From Cyrtodaria siliqua (lineage: Eukaryota > Mollusca > Bivalvia > Adapedonta > Hiatellidae): a stretch of 64,000 nt of DNA. The stretch covers positions 228,493-292,492 of the forward strand of contig JAWPHD010001824.1 of assembly GCA_037043455.1 (NCBI GenBank), written 5' to 3'. Both the position numbers and the translations under genes were made by a program. The notes under the pieces were generated by a model. That model was not told where the DNA came from. It did not search any database and was given only the letters and a program-made list of their open reading frames with translations. Numbering within the stretch: position 1 is the first letter of the stretch; each line of letters starts with the position of its first letter. Of the stretch, positions 12,042-20,391 are shown piece by piece.

Positions 12042-14868
12042 TATTACCACCCACCACAATCATCATCATCATTTTTATAATGAGCATCATTAATATATGT
12101 ATCATCATCTTCATCACCACCATCATCAACAACATAATAATGTTCTTAATATGTTGCCTCTATTAATAATCCTTACTAGTTGTATTTGCTCTTGATTTAA
12201 ATATATGATATTGAAATAGTTACAGTACATGTTTATATATTTTTAATACTCAATGACAACATTTTGAGAAACATTGAATATTGATTTTTTAATTAAACAA
12301 TCTTGAATCTTCGGCCGACTTTAAACAAGTTGATCCAGACTTGAAGTGGTTTCAAATGTTCTACGTACATTCAGTGTCACCTTTGTTTTGTTTGTTTTGC
12401 TCTTTTGTATGCATTACATGTTGTTCGATAGTTCCTTTGTACATAGATTTGTGTTTTTGCTTTGTACATAGTGTACTGCAATCGTGCCTTTAATCAGCTG
12501 TTAACATTGATATTAGTCGCTAACATTACCAGATAACGTCTGCATTGATCACCATATAGGACATTATTTATGTCAAGCTTGAAAGTCTTGTTAAATAATG
12601 TGAAATTTTCCCTGTTTTTGAATGTTATTTTTCCAATAAAAAAAAATGCCCATGTTTTCAATTTACATTTATAAAAAGAAATCGTTATAATGTTTTGAAC
12701 ATTTTCTTTACACATGTCATTATCGTGGTTTTGAACCTACTGTGCATTTCAGGGTACTTATGCGTCGAATATGAATCGAGATATTTTTTCATTACTTTCT
12801 ATATGATTTCATACCTGATTTGATATGAAAATAATGAAAACGGATGCTCCTGAATCTGTTTTCAATCTTCGCGTAGCCATCCTCTAAACTTCACAAAACC
12901 AAAAAGTCATTTTGAATTCCCATGTTTACATGTAATTTTATTGACAGCCAAATACCAAAATGGAGACGTCGGAAGTTTCCATTTTTCTAGGATAGGGTGA
13001 CTTAAAAAAAAATCAGTTGACCAACAGTGATGTAAATTACAAATTATAACCGCAGTATACTAATTGCCTACCCTTTATTTGCTAGATATAATGGTAGTCA
13101 TTTCAAAATAAAGGATAAGTATGATTGATTGCCGGGAGTGCTGAACATTGAACAACAACACCACCCTGCATAACCTACTTTTGACTTGGTACATTGAACC
13201 CTAGAAACAGACATGCGCAGACGACACTTTTTAAAAATAACGCCGCATGTTGTTATAATTTTTACAATGGAAGCAATGGGGTCAAAATGAATTTTAGGCT
13301 TTGTGAAGCATACCGGATGGCTATTGCAGGATTGCAAACAGATCCAGGAGCGTCTACTTTTATTCTGTCTAACCATATCAGGTATGAAAACATAAAGTAA
13401 GCAATAAAAAACAATCTCGATTCATATTTGACGCACAGGCATCCCGAAATGCACAGTAGATTTAGTTTGTGTGTGCATGCGGTTGAAGTAAGTGATTTTT
13501 TTTAAATAATTCAGAATAACTCCCTGAATAATATAATAGACTTTAAGCTGTTAAATGTTATATATACTTTCAAGTTTGATTGACGAATGAGTAATGTTTG
13601 TTATGTAAGAGTGAGGCTTGGTGCACCCTAGAATTTGGTTTATACCACCCTCCCCCACCCCTACGCCCCAGAGGACCTTTTGGCCACTGACCGTTCCAAT
13701 TCGGTAGCCCTAGTGTCAGCTTATTTTATATTTGAGATGACATATACCTTGTCAGAGCTGAAGATAAGCTAAGAGTTTGAGTATTTAACTCATACCTTTT
13801 AGTTTTACAAAAGAACGTCGGTTTATTAAAATTGTTAGTATCATTACTCATCAACATACTATACTACAAATACTTATAACTTGTAAAAGTCATGAGTATT
13901 ATATTTGTATGCATTGTCCTGTGGAACAGTTTATTCAATATTTCCAAGATGAAATTTTTTCAAGTATATTAAGATCATACAGTGTTTCTTTGTTTTTACC
14001 CGTACTTAACTTTCTTTTAAAATGTATTAATTCACATCCATGTTGAAAGCATGAACTATTTAAAGTTCATTTTTACTTATACATCTTGAAAATGATGAGT
14101 AAATACTCATTGCGGCGGGCGGCGGGCGGCAGTCAAAAAATATGTACAGCTCTGCCTTGCCTTTTATTTATATCTTGTAATTGTTGTTTGTTTCAATACG
14201 TATTTTTGTTTGACTGTAGTCCTTGAATACTACATTTCCTTTTCGACTTTTATATTTTTGTCTGTGATTTGTATAGGAAATACTGGGAATAGAAAAGCCC
14301 AGTTTGCTCTACTGTGAAATATCTCCCACTCCCACTGGGAGATATTTCCCAGTACGGAACATTACTCGGCCTTTTCCGTCAGGGGCGGGAACGTCAAATC
14401 GTCAAATGACGTTCCGATTGTTTTACGGACGTCTTCGTCAGATTCCGCCACTAGGAAATACCGATTACGGAAATTAACGAAGAGTATCGGTTCCACTTGT
14501 TTTGTTTGTATGACGTAACGTCGTCTTGGCGTTCTCTTGCAAACTGGTGTAAAAAGGCGTGAATCATTAGAAATATTAATAAAATATCATTTTAAATTAT
14601 GTAATATATAGTTTAATAACAAGTGTTTTTGAGATACTGAAAATATCTCCCTCGGTAGAGAAATGGCCCCGATATAAGAACGAGTTCCCGTATCTCAAAA
14701 ACACTGGTTATTAAACTATATATATTTACTAAAGTAATACCTTTGATATAATATTAAATCATATAACTTACCCAGAGCGGCCATCAAAGCGTCTATATTT
14801 TCCGCTCTATCCAGTTTCCAACTTCCACAATACAATTGTTCGAACGTGTCATAATCTGCAGACGACAT
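1117..14868 (-). CDS. Fatty-acid-binding-protein-like gene, four exons (gene span)
   Basis: Predicted small cytosolic lipid carrier of the calycin/FABP family, which binds fatty acids or retinoids inside a beta-barrel. Coding exons on the minus strand are 14868-14772 (97 bp), 4409-4231 (179 bp), 1978-1865 (114 bp) and 1167-1117 (51 bp with stop). They total 441 bp, giving 146 residues. Intron phases are 1, 0 and 0, as in animal FABP genes, and exon lengths are close to the vertebrate 73/173/102/51 pattern. Family marks are GSWKL near the N-terminus (W17), an alternating strand ending FGEEVD in exon 2, VVGDEL in exon 3 and the C-terminal RIYKRV with the conserved R-x-Y pair (R141, Y143). Intron 1 is about 10.4 kb and filled with mobile elements. 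I found no internal stop. The exon 2 donor (GTTTAT) is weak. The ligand and the particular FABP subfamily cannot be told from sequence by eye. Confidence 0.85.
1168..1864 (-). other. FABP-like intron 3
   Basis: A 697-bp intron bounded by GTGAGT and TTTTGTTGCAG. An antisense open frame of 85 codons starts at 1319 with a good start context (ACCATGG), but it matches nothing I recognise and is treated as chance. Confidence 0.6.
1865..1978 (-). CDS. FABP-like exon 3
   Basis: Exactly 38 codons in phase 0 lie between the acceptor ATGTTTGCAG and the donor GTGAGT. The peptide NICFMKDGLMNMTVKQ followed by a second strand ending VVGDELFA fits the exon 3 strands of FABPs. A 213-bp TIR element begins 17 bp upstream of the acceptor. 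Confidence 0.8.
1996..2208. mobile_element. TIR element (MITE-like), 213 bp
   Basis: A perfect 15-bp terminal inverted repeat, ATTTATCACATAACT, faces its complement at 2194-2208. There is no coding capacity. The same terminal motif bounds the element at 3615-4059. It sits in FABP intron 2, 17 bp from the exon 3 acceptor. Confidence 0.6.
2228..2337. mobile_element. Hairpin element next to the TIR element
   Basis: Arms 2228-2258 and 2308-2337 are nearly perfect inverted copies, and the pairing continues inward toward the centre near 2283. It follows the 1996-2208 element closely. The far side carries AGATCCTCT, as does the hairpin at 4060-4210, so the two belong to one family or compound element. 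Confidence 0.55.
2388..3084 (+). repeat. 34-bp minisatellite, about 21 copies
   Basis: The consensus includes AGTCAAGCTGGAGAACAGG followed by TGTTACCTATGTAAC. Variants are CTGG/CCGG, CAGG/CATG and GTAAC/GTCAC. One copy is shortened (near 2500) and one carries an insertion (near 2970). The 34-bp unit shifts frame each copy, so the open frames across it are repeat artefacts. It lies in FABP intron 2. Confidence 0.9.
3615..4059. mobile_element. TIR element (MITE-like), 445 bp
   Basis: TTTTTATCACATAA at the left end and its exact complement at 4046-4059 define the termini. There is no coding capacity. The same terminal motif occurs at 1996-2208, and again a hairpin element follows directly on the right. 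Confidence 0.55.
4060..4210. mobile_element. Hairpin foldback element, 151 bp
   Basis: Arms of about 70 bp (4060-4131 and 4140-4210) are inverted copies with few mismatches, around an 8-bp loop. The outer ends read GGATCTTAAACTCG. It begins about 20 bp downstream of the FABP exon 2 donor and would form a strong RNA hairpin in the pre-mRNA. Confidence 0.7.
4231..4409 (-). CDS. FABP-like exon 2
   Basis: The acceptor TTTTTCCAG ends at 4410. The exon begins with GA, completing the Gly codon from exon 1, then reads APENLQQLANTHKTTVTF, a DGN turn, and KLSHAFGEEVD, which match strands B-E of the FABP barrel. It ends in phase 0 at HSK. The donor GTTTAT keeps only the GT of the consensus, and a hairpin element begins about 20 bp into the intron. 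Confidence 0.82.
4638..5146 (-). pseudogene. LINE 3' fragment (reverse transcriptase C-terminus and tail)
   Basis: On the minus strand the segment ending at a TAG at 5024-5022 reads VWNTIPLHIRNINSFKSYK, the typical C-terminal tail of animal LINE ORF2 proteins. About 380 bp of non-coding sequence follow, ending in a TTATTATTATTA tail at 4640-4656 that suits a LINE 3' end. The rest of the element is missing, so this is a 5'-truncated copy inside FABP intron 1. Confidence 0.55.
5147..6594. other. Intron 1 sequence without recognisable genes
   Basis: Two G-rich stretches occur, near 5460-5500 and 6195-6245, each with several GGG or GGGG runs that could form G-quadruplexes. The open frames are short and unsupported. 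Confidence 0.4.
6594..6980 (+). mobile_element. tRNA-derived SINE-like head with repeated tail segments
   Basis: A good RNA polymerase III B box (GGTTCGATTCC, about 6642-6652) follows a weaker A-box-like segment near 6600, the layout of a tRNA-derived SINE head. It does not fold as a complete tRNA. Downstream, a segment starting CTTATACCTCGGGTTGG occurs twice (6697 and 6936). The second copy also pairs with GATAGGGAATTC at about 6896, forming a small inverted repeat. Termini and family are unknown. Confidence 0.4.
6981..7559. other. Intron 1 sequence, possible LINE 3' UTR
   Basis: An open frame of 102 codons at 7010-7318 (+) has no recognisable motifs. The right part lies just beyond the LINE coding remains and may be its 3' UTR. 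Confidence 0.3.
7560..10980 (-). pseudogene. Degraded LINE retrotransposon (APE endonuclease and reverse transcriptase)
   Basis: On the minus strand the pieces appear in normal order. The N-terminus of an APE-type endonuclease lies near 10620-10500 (LNIKSFRNKMDYIKD, then FTETHL), with SGGILVYISE near 10450. The linker at 9988-9770 ends DKPW. Reverse transcriptase follows at 9641-9069 (NYRPISLLSCVG) and 8966-8589 (KAFDRVW, catalytic FADD). The C-terminal domain ends near 7750 with CDCGAQREDVEHYLFKC. The reading frame is broken by stops and shifts, so it is inactive. It lies in FABP intron 1 in the same orientation as the gene. It belongs to the APE-bearing LINEs and resembles the Jockey/CR1 group, but the clade is not settled. 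Confidence 0.85.
10981..11369. other. Intron 1 sequence without recognisable features
   Basis: AT-rich, with a short direct repeat GTGAGCCAAAAATA near 11234 and 11338. Nothing coding was seen. Confidence 0.4.
11370..11549. repeat. Inverted-repeat element, 180 bp
   Basis: AATTAACATGTCGCCAGT at the left end is matched by its exact complement at 11532-11549, with about 145 bp between. It is a MITE-like structure without coding capacity. Confidence 0.45.
11821..11973 (+). repeat. 51-bp tandem repeat, three identical copies
   Basis: Copies start at 11821, 11872 and 11923 with GTTATCGTCCTCGGCACC and show no differences, which points to a recent triplication. Confidence 0.9.
12007..12130 (+). repeat. 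(CAT)n/(ATC)n microsatellite region
   Basis: An uninterrupted CAT run near 12007-12040 is followed by interrupted CAT blocks to about 12130. A weaker ATC cluster lies at about 11755-11790. Confidence 0.85.
12131..12736. other. Intron 1 sequence without recognisable features
   Basis: AT-rich with short unsupported open frames. Confidence 0.4.
12737..13459. mobile_element. Non-autonomous TIR element, 723 bp
   Basis: The left end CTACTGTGCATTTC pairs with the right end GAAATGCACAGTAG. The inverted similarity continues inward for about 90 bp with small gaps; for example TTTCATACCTGAT at about 12809 pairs with ATCAGGTATGAAA near 13376. No transposase is present, and open frames on both strands inside are unsupported. 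Confidence 0.6.
13460..14604. other. Intron 1 sequence with small inverted repeats
   Basis: No gene was recognised. A compact hairpin, GAAATATCTCCC with its complement, lies at about 14318-14350. A GC-rich triplet GGCGGGC repeat is near 14113-14130. Confidence 0.4.
14605..14723. mobile_element. Hairpin element, 119 bp, next to the FABP exon 1 donor
   Basis: 33-bp arms (14605-14637 and 14691-14723) differ at one base. The element lies 49 bp downstream of exon 1 in the sense of the FABP-like gene, so it is in the pre-mRNA close to the 5' splice site. Confidence 0.65.
14772..14868 (-). CDS. FABP-like exon 1
   Basis: The ATG at 14868-14866 opens a frame reading MSSADYDTFEQLYC and then GSWKLDRAENIDALMAALG, which aligns with the first FABP strand and the helix-turn-helix lid. 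The exon ends with one base of a Gly codon before GTAAGT at 14771, so intron 1 is phase 1 as expected for the family. The start is preceded on the sense strand by a run of about 16 A. The N-terminal extension before GSW is somewhat longer than in vertebrate FABPs. Confidence 0.85.
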
Positions 14869-14966
14869 TTTTTTTTTTTTTTTCTGTATACTGTTCAAAT
14901 ATTTTATTGATTCTCAATCCGCAACAACCTCTAAGTGATAATGCTGATGTCCGAGTTCTGTTCGAA

Positions 14967-14972
14967 TTTATA
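14967..14972 (-). promoter_or_regulatory. Candidate TATA box of the FABP-like gene
   Basis: TATAAATT on the minus strand lies about 100 bp upstream of the exon 1 ATG, which leaves room for a start site near 14940 and a 5' UTR of about 70 nt. The only support is the match and its spacing. Confidence 0.35.
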
Positions 14973-16139
14973 GTAAACAATGACCTGTGAACAGTGCAGC
15001 AGCAGCTAAAGCTTTTCACGCGCACACACCGCATAACTCACTTTTGAATTTCAAGTGTTTTAACACGAAGTAGTCCCAATTTGCACTCACGTGCAGTTAC
15101 GCGGAAATTGCAGTTGTCTTTTATAAAACGTTAGCTTAAGCCAATTTTGAATGCAAAAACAACACAGACAATGAATAAAGTAAGTTTATACGTTAAACAT
15201 CCCCATAGCATTCGTTTTGACTACTACTGGCATATTTTGCATAGCCTAAATCGCTGTTCAAATGTGAAGATCGGAAATTTTGAGGTTTTTGAAACTGCAA
15301 AATTGCCGATTTCTCAAAACGGTCACAAAAAATGGGTTGTCACTAATTTGGCTTAAATTAACAGGAATGATAGATCAGTACCTCTACTACCTTTCCTGAA
15401 AATTTCGGCAAAATTCATGACTACGCATTTTCTGAGACCGTTTTGAAAGATGGTCACCCTTTTTTCTCACTCAAAATCACATTATTCAAAATGGCGGCTA
15501 CAAGCTAAATAAGCAAAACTGAAAATCAATAACAGAAACGTAAAACATGAATATTTTCTACTCCCGGATATAGTTATTTCCTGCCCCGGATAAAATGTCA
15601 GTAAGTCAACCTTTAAACACTTTTTCTGCCTTTCCTTTAGCATGTTTACGGTAAAAATCAGTCGCTCTGAGGCGCTTATTAAAAATCGCAACAGTACTAT
15701 AGGCCTAGTCGGCAGTAAGTTGTTGTGTTGATTTACGGTTGAATGAACTATGGATAATTGCAAGTGAATACTTCACAATTCCAGGATTTATTGAGCAAAA
15801 AGACAGACCTATTCATGTGTTAACTATTGTTATGGGTGAATGATGTAACAAATACTTGTAGAACATCTACTGTCAACGCCCGAGTCAAGGTCATGTCATG
15901 TAGACCACATGAGTCATGTCACGTTCGCCTCGATTAGGGACACCGACAACTTTGGTGATTAGACATAAAGGAAAAACAAAGGATGAAAGGTATGTACAGT
16001 ACTCGGTACTGACCCATAAATGTGTTTTATTTCGTGCATGTTCATGTTTAGTGTCTCCGTTAAAATTTAATAATAATATAGCACTATTTCTATGATGAGA
16101 CCCTTCCAGTGGGGTCTATGTTCACTGAAAATATGACCC
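14973..16139. other. Upstream region of the FABP-like gene
   Basis: No coding sequence was recognised. It should contain the FABP-like promoter. Open frames on both strands are short and unsupported. Confidence 0.4.
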
Positions 16140-16275
16140 AATGTTCCCCAAAAATATTTTGCTTTGTTCTCCAAAAATATTTTTCCATTTATTTTTATTA
16201 TTATGTTCCCTTGTTCCCCAAAAATATTACCAATAACGGACAAAGTTCCCCAAAAAAAAATAGCCTTGTCCCCAA
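16140..16275 (+). repeat. Degenerate short tandem repeat (TTCCCCAAAAATATT type)
   Basis: Four to five spaced copies of TTCCCCAAAAATATT-like words occur across the segment, with variable spacers. Confidence 0.5.
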
Positions 16276-16475
16276 ACCCCCTCTATGACCGCAGAGCAGA
16301 AATGCACCGTTGCCGCCTCCCCTTCACCCTCCCCACCCACAAAATCGGTGCCCTTGCACCACCCCCGCCCCCCTCCACTGTCCAAAGTTTGCATATAGCA
16401 ACAGCAGTACTGTAAAGGAATAACACATCTACTGTAGGTATGTAGGTATAAAAACAACAATTGATTTTCTTTCAG

Positions 16476-16576
16476 GGATCTTTGCAGATGTTGCCACCTT
16501 CTGTCAAGTGGCATCTGCCACCTTCTGTCAAGTGGCATCTCCAAGTTCCAGCTCTAGAGACTGAGCCTAGCCCTGG
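16476..16576 (+). CDS. Candidate internal exon of an unidentified gene
   Basis: It is bounded by a strong acceptor (TTGATTTTCTTTCAG) and the donor GTAAGC. One frame is open throughout and contains a 24-bp tandem duplication that repeats LPPSVKWH, followed by LQVPALETEPSPG. The exon ends two bases into a codon. Joined to the acceptor at 18855 it would continue DVSSGFQMPFVLQIPMQP and stop. The product is not recognised, and it could be part of a non-coding transcript. Confidence 0.3.
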
Positions 16577-18265
16577 GTAAGCTAAAGCTATAAACTTTAA
16601 TATATTTGACCCCTGTGATATAGGTTAATTAAGCTAATAATATGGCAATATTTCGAGCCACCCCAGAGAGTGGAATTCAAAAAATGTACCTAAGCTACTC
16701 GATCTATCTTACTAGCAAATGTTAACATTTTGAGCCGCCCCAAATTCGGGAATACATTTCTATGGTTCTTTAACGTGGTTTTTGTAAATGAAGATTTTAA
16801 TAAGCTTGATAAGCTTGAGAAACATTATATTTATTTGAGTGGCAGAACCCGATTTGTACAGATTTTTATTATTCTCATTAAAGTAGCCATCCCTGCCAAC
16901 AACAGTCAAATTTTATAAACATTATGTACAGTTTCTAAACCTACTGATGACAAAGTATATATATATAACTTACATATTTTGAGAAACCAAACTCATACAT
17001 ACACAGTATAAACGGCTTTAACCAGCCGGACCAAACCCCAGAACTGGAGTGTCGAATTACGAGTTACCATCATTTTACGGATATTCAATCACGGGTATTC
17101 TAAGAACCTATTAATAAACCTATACTTTTAATCAGCGCATATACATTGTTATATGGATAGAGTTTCGATAAACGGTTTTCTAGTGCAATTTTGTAGTTAT
17201 TTGGCGGGATAGCTACTTTAAAAAAAAAAGAGGAGTGCCTAACTATAAGTATAATTGTCCCAGCTCATTGGCATACTTTACTTTTTTGTTTGTTTTGTTG
17301 AGATAGTGTGAATTTCCATCACATAAACCCAATGGATACACATGATACAACATGAAAGTTTCTCTGTGATGTTGTCACTTTACAGCGATATTATTAAAGA
17401 CCGCCCCAGTTAAATTACAAATAATAGGACACTTTAAAGGGACATATGGCAATCTTGAAGATTTTGTCGAACATTTGTTAATAGTATCACAGTTTATTAG
17501 TCCAGTATCAATTTCACTTTAAAACTGCTTGCATATAATTAAATAAAATTTAGATGTATTATTTGTCTTCGTTATTCTACCATAGGTTTAAATATATGAT
17601 TGGTGCAATAATATCAGCAATTAGTAATAATATATAAATTACACAGTTAAACTATAATTATAGAGAATAATATACAGGCATTTCATATCTCATCCTTTCC
17701 GTCGATGTGTTCTCCAGGAAACACACTTTCCCTTAACCTCGTCTTTTAGATGGGGACGTAAACCGGGCGGTCCCGTGTATCAGTCTATCCTCCAAGCACA
17801 TTAAGGAACAACAGGAATCTATTCGATAATAAGAGTAGGGCACGGTTCCCGGATTCCTATGTTATCCTCCTCCTCTCTGGGGCGGCTGTAAATAACCTAT
17901 ACTATGCGAAGGCCGGGCACGATATAAAAATGTAATATTTTATCTATGTATGACCTAAAAAAATTATATACTTCAGAATATTTTGTTGATTTTAGCAGTG
18001 ATGGGAGAATAATGATTAAATATTTATTTATCGGCGGATATAATAGCTGATCTTCCATGATCGAGTGCGGATTTATTAAACGAGTTGGCAAAAATATACA
18101 ATGCGCGGCTTGTCGAGCATCAAATAATGTTTGCAAATAATGTTTACTGAAGAGTTTAAAAAATAATAGATGATTTTGTGAGATTCTATTTATCACACAA
18201 AACCCATACAAGTTGATGGTAAAACGTTCACATTTCTCTGTGATGTCAATTTACCTATATATTAT
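16577..18265. other. Repeat-bearing region without recognised genes
   Basis: A segment near 17750-17890 (GTAGGGCACGGTTCCCGG) resembles one near 21769-21790. A second dispersed motif, with words like TTTCTCTGTGATGT, occurs at about 17360 and 18232. These are probably remnants of interspersed repeats. No coding sequence was recognised. Confidence 0.4.
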
Positions 18266-18712
18266 TACCGTATTTCCTCTATTAGAAGCGCCCCCACCTG
18301 TTTTAAGAAACTTTACCGTCTTTAAAAATTAAAAGTTCCTAAAAAAACACAATGTTTTTACCGCTAATGGATTTGATTAAATTAAAAGTTCCTAAAAAAC
18401 ACACAGTTTTTTACCTTCCACACCAGTATGGTCTATGACATAAACCTTAAAGCGCTATCATCATCAATACAAATTACCGCTTTTATTTATCTCGTTCCTT
18501 TCAATTTACTATTTAGTTTATCTTTTATTATTATTTAATTCATACGCAACCAACCCGTTTTGTAATCGTCAAGTTTGATAGAAATGTGTATCATATAGAT
18601 GCAGAGTGATGACAGTAATATACTCGGTAATATAGCGCCCATACCCACCCCCCCCCCCCCCCCCCCGCACTTTCCATAGCGCCCGGGAGCTACTGTTAGA
18701 GGAAATACGGTA
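18266..18712. mobile_element. TIR element with TA duplication, 447 bp
   Basis: The ends read TACCGTATTTCCTCTA and, inverted, TAGAGGAAATACGGTA (one extra pairing step fails further in). If the TA is the duplicated target, the termini are CCGTATTTCCTCT, which would fit a Tc1/mariner-type MITE. Inside are two copies of an AAATTAAAAGTTCCTAAAAA segment and a run of about 20 C at 18647-18666. Confidence 0.6.
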
Positions 18713-18855
18713 TATACGACAGCCCAAGTTAAAATCCCTTTAAAAATAACAGGACACTCTGTTGATTCATGTGAAATTCCATGCATATATCATATGGCTT
18801 ATATATTTTGTACCACCAATCCATCCTTTTTAACAACTTGTTTTGTTCATTTCAG

Positions 18856-18966
18856 AGATGTATCATCTGGTTTCCAGATGCCCTTCGTTCTTCAAATACC
18901 AATGCAACCCTGAAAGACGTGGATTTAACAAAAAAAGTTGACAATACTGTGATCGCAAGATTCTAA
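18856..18966 (+). CDS. Candidate terminal exon of an unidentified gene
   Basis: The segment follows a good acceptor (TTGTTCATTTCAG). Two frames are plausible. One runs 36 codons (RCIIWFPDALRSSNTNATLK onward) to TAA at 18964-18966. The other is phase-compatible with the candidate exon at 16476-16576 and stops earlier. AATAAA signals occur near 19391. No family was recognised. Confidence 0.25.
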   Translation, partial: RCIIWFPDALRSSNTNATLKDVDLTKKVDNTVIARF

Positions 18967-19829
18967 ACTCCAGGAAATATATTCATTTAATTAGGCCAAA
19001 TCAGAAACGCGGTTAATTTTTCTTCGGCCTTATGCGTTACAGTGTATACTTGTTACTGCGTATCCCGCTTGAGATGTGTTCGCCTGATCATGATGGTGAC
19101 TTCAGTTTGGCAATCCCGAGTACTAAGCAGACATTATTTTTTTAAAGAACCAAAATGAACATAATTATACCTCACAGAGACTATATAATATGTAAAGCTG
19201 TTAAAAAACACCAAATGTATACAATGTCAGACATTGACAGTAGATGCTCACATTCAAAAAAACTTTTGGTGTTTTACATCATTTTAACACATTTTAGGCC
19301 ATATATGACATTGATTTTTTTTGTTGTAAGTATGAAGTAAATTTCATTATTGTAGTATTTAATAGATGTTAAGTTTATAGATATAATATAAATAAAATAT
19401 TGTTTTATTTATTCTTTGGTTCAGTTGGATCTACATTGTATGTAAAAAAAAGTTTCCATTTGCGTACAGTCACTCATGTATCTGAAACTGAAAAACTGCC
19501 TTTTGGGAACACAAGGTCATTTTAATATATTTATTGTTTATTCAAGCTTTTGAAATAGATCTTTTGTAATTAAAGTGACACATGGGCCGATGATGGCAAT
19601 CTTGAAGTGTATATCAAGCACTGATTTTGAAATTAGCATCTCGAAACATGTTTTGCTGTACTTAGCGGTACTCGTCTGATAAAGCAAATGTCACTGGTCT
19701 AGCCTGGTCAAGTAAAATCCATTGGGTTGAAGAGTGCATAAAAAATATCCGCATGACGGATAAATTTATATGAGAACTGAACACTTTTTTTTTGTCACTG
19801 CTTAGGATGGCAGACACTTATCGATCACT
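18967..19829. other. Intergenic sequence without recognised features
   Basis: AT-rich sequence; no gene or clear repeat seen. Confidence 0.4.
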
Positions 19830-20139
19830 TTGTCCGTCGTCGTCCGTCCGTCATGCTTTAACCTGCAACCTAACCTTGGCCATCAATTGAAAAGTATTTT
19901 AATTGTGTTCATGAAACTTCACCCACGACTTCATCTCAATGAATGTTGTTACACATGTGCAATACCTCTGACTTTCGTTTTGGCAGAGTTATGCCCTATT
20001 TATCAGCCTAACCTGCAACCTAACCTTGGAAATAAGCAAACAGCAGTGTGCAATACCTCTGACTTTCATTTTGGCAGAGTTATGCCCTATTTATCAGCCT
20101 AACCTGCAACCTAACCTTGGAAATAAGCAAACAGCAGTG
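19830..20139 (+). repeat. Interspersed repeat with 91-bp tandem duplication
   Basis: A GTCCGTCGTCGTCCGTCCGT start and CATGAAACTTCACCCACGA-type text are familiar from mollusc interspersed repeats. Two 91-bp copies starting at 19957 and 20048 differ by very few bases (for example TTTCGTTTTGG versus TTTCATTTTGG). Confidence 0.6.
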
Positions 20140-20283
20140 TCAGCAGGCAAAGCAAGTGTTCATGGGTGATGGAACACACTTCTAGTTCAAGGTCGACTTA
20201 GTGACCGCTTCCCACTAATAACAATCTGGAAACTGATATTTCCATGTCTATACTAGTTTGACATATTAAGCCGTTATATTTTT

Positions 20284-20360
20284 GTCAAGTGTCGGTGTAG
20301 CGGACAATGCGGTGCACTTAAAAAGCACAGGATCCGGGTTCAAGACAACGGCGCCACTGA
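20284..20360 (+). mobile_element. Possible tRNA-derived SINE head
   Basis: A B-box-like GGTTCAAGAC follows a weak A-box-like TAGCGGACAATG at about the right distance. It has no complete tRNA fold, and the downstream part is interrupted by the foldback element. Confidence 0.25.
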
Positions 20361-20391
20361 GTTTCCTCATTGTGTTTAGCCTCGTCCATCG

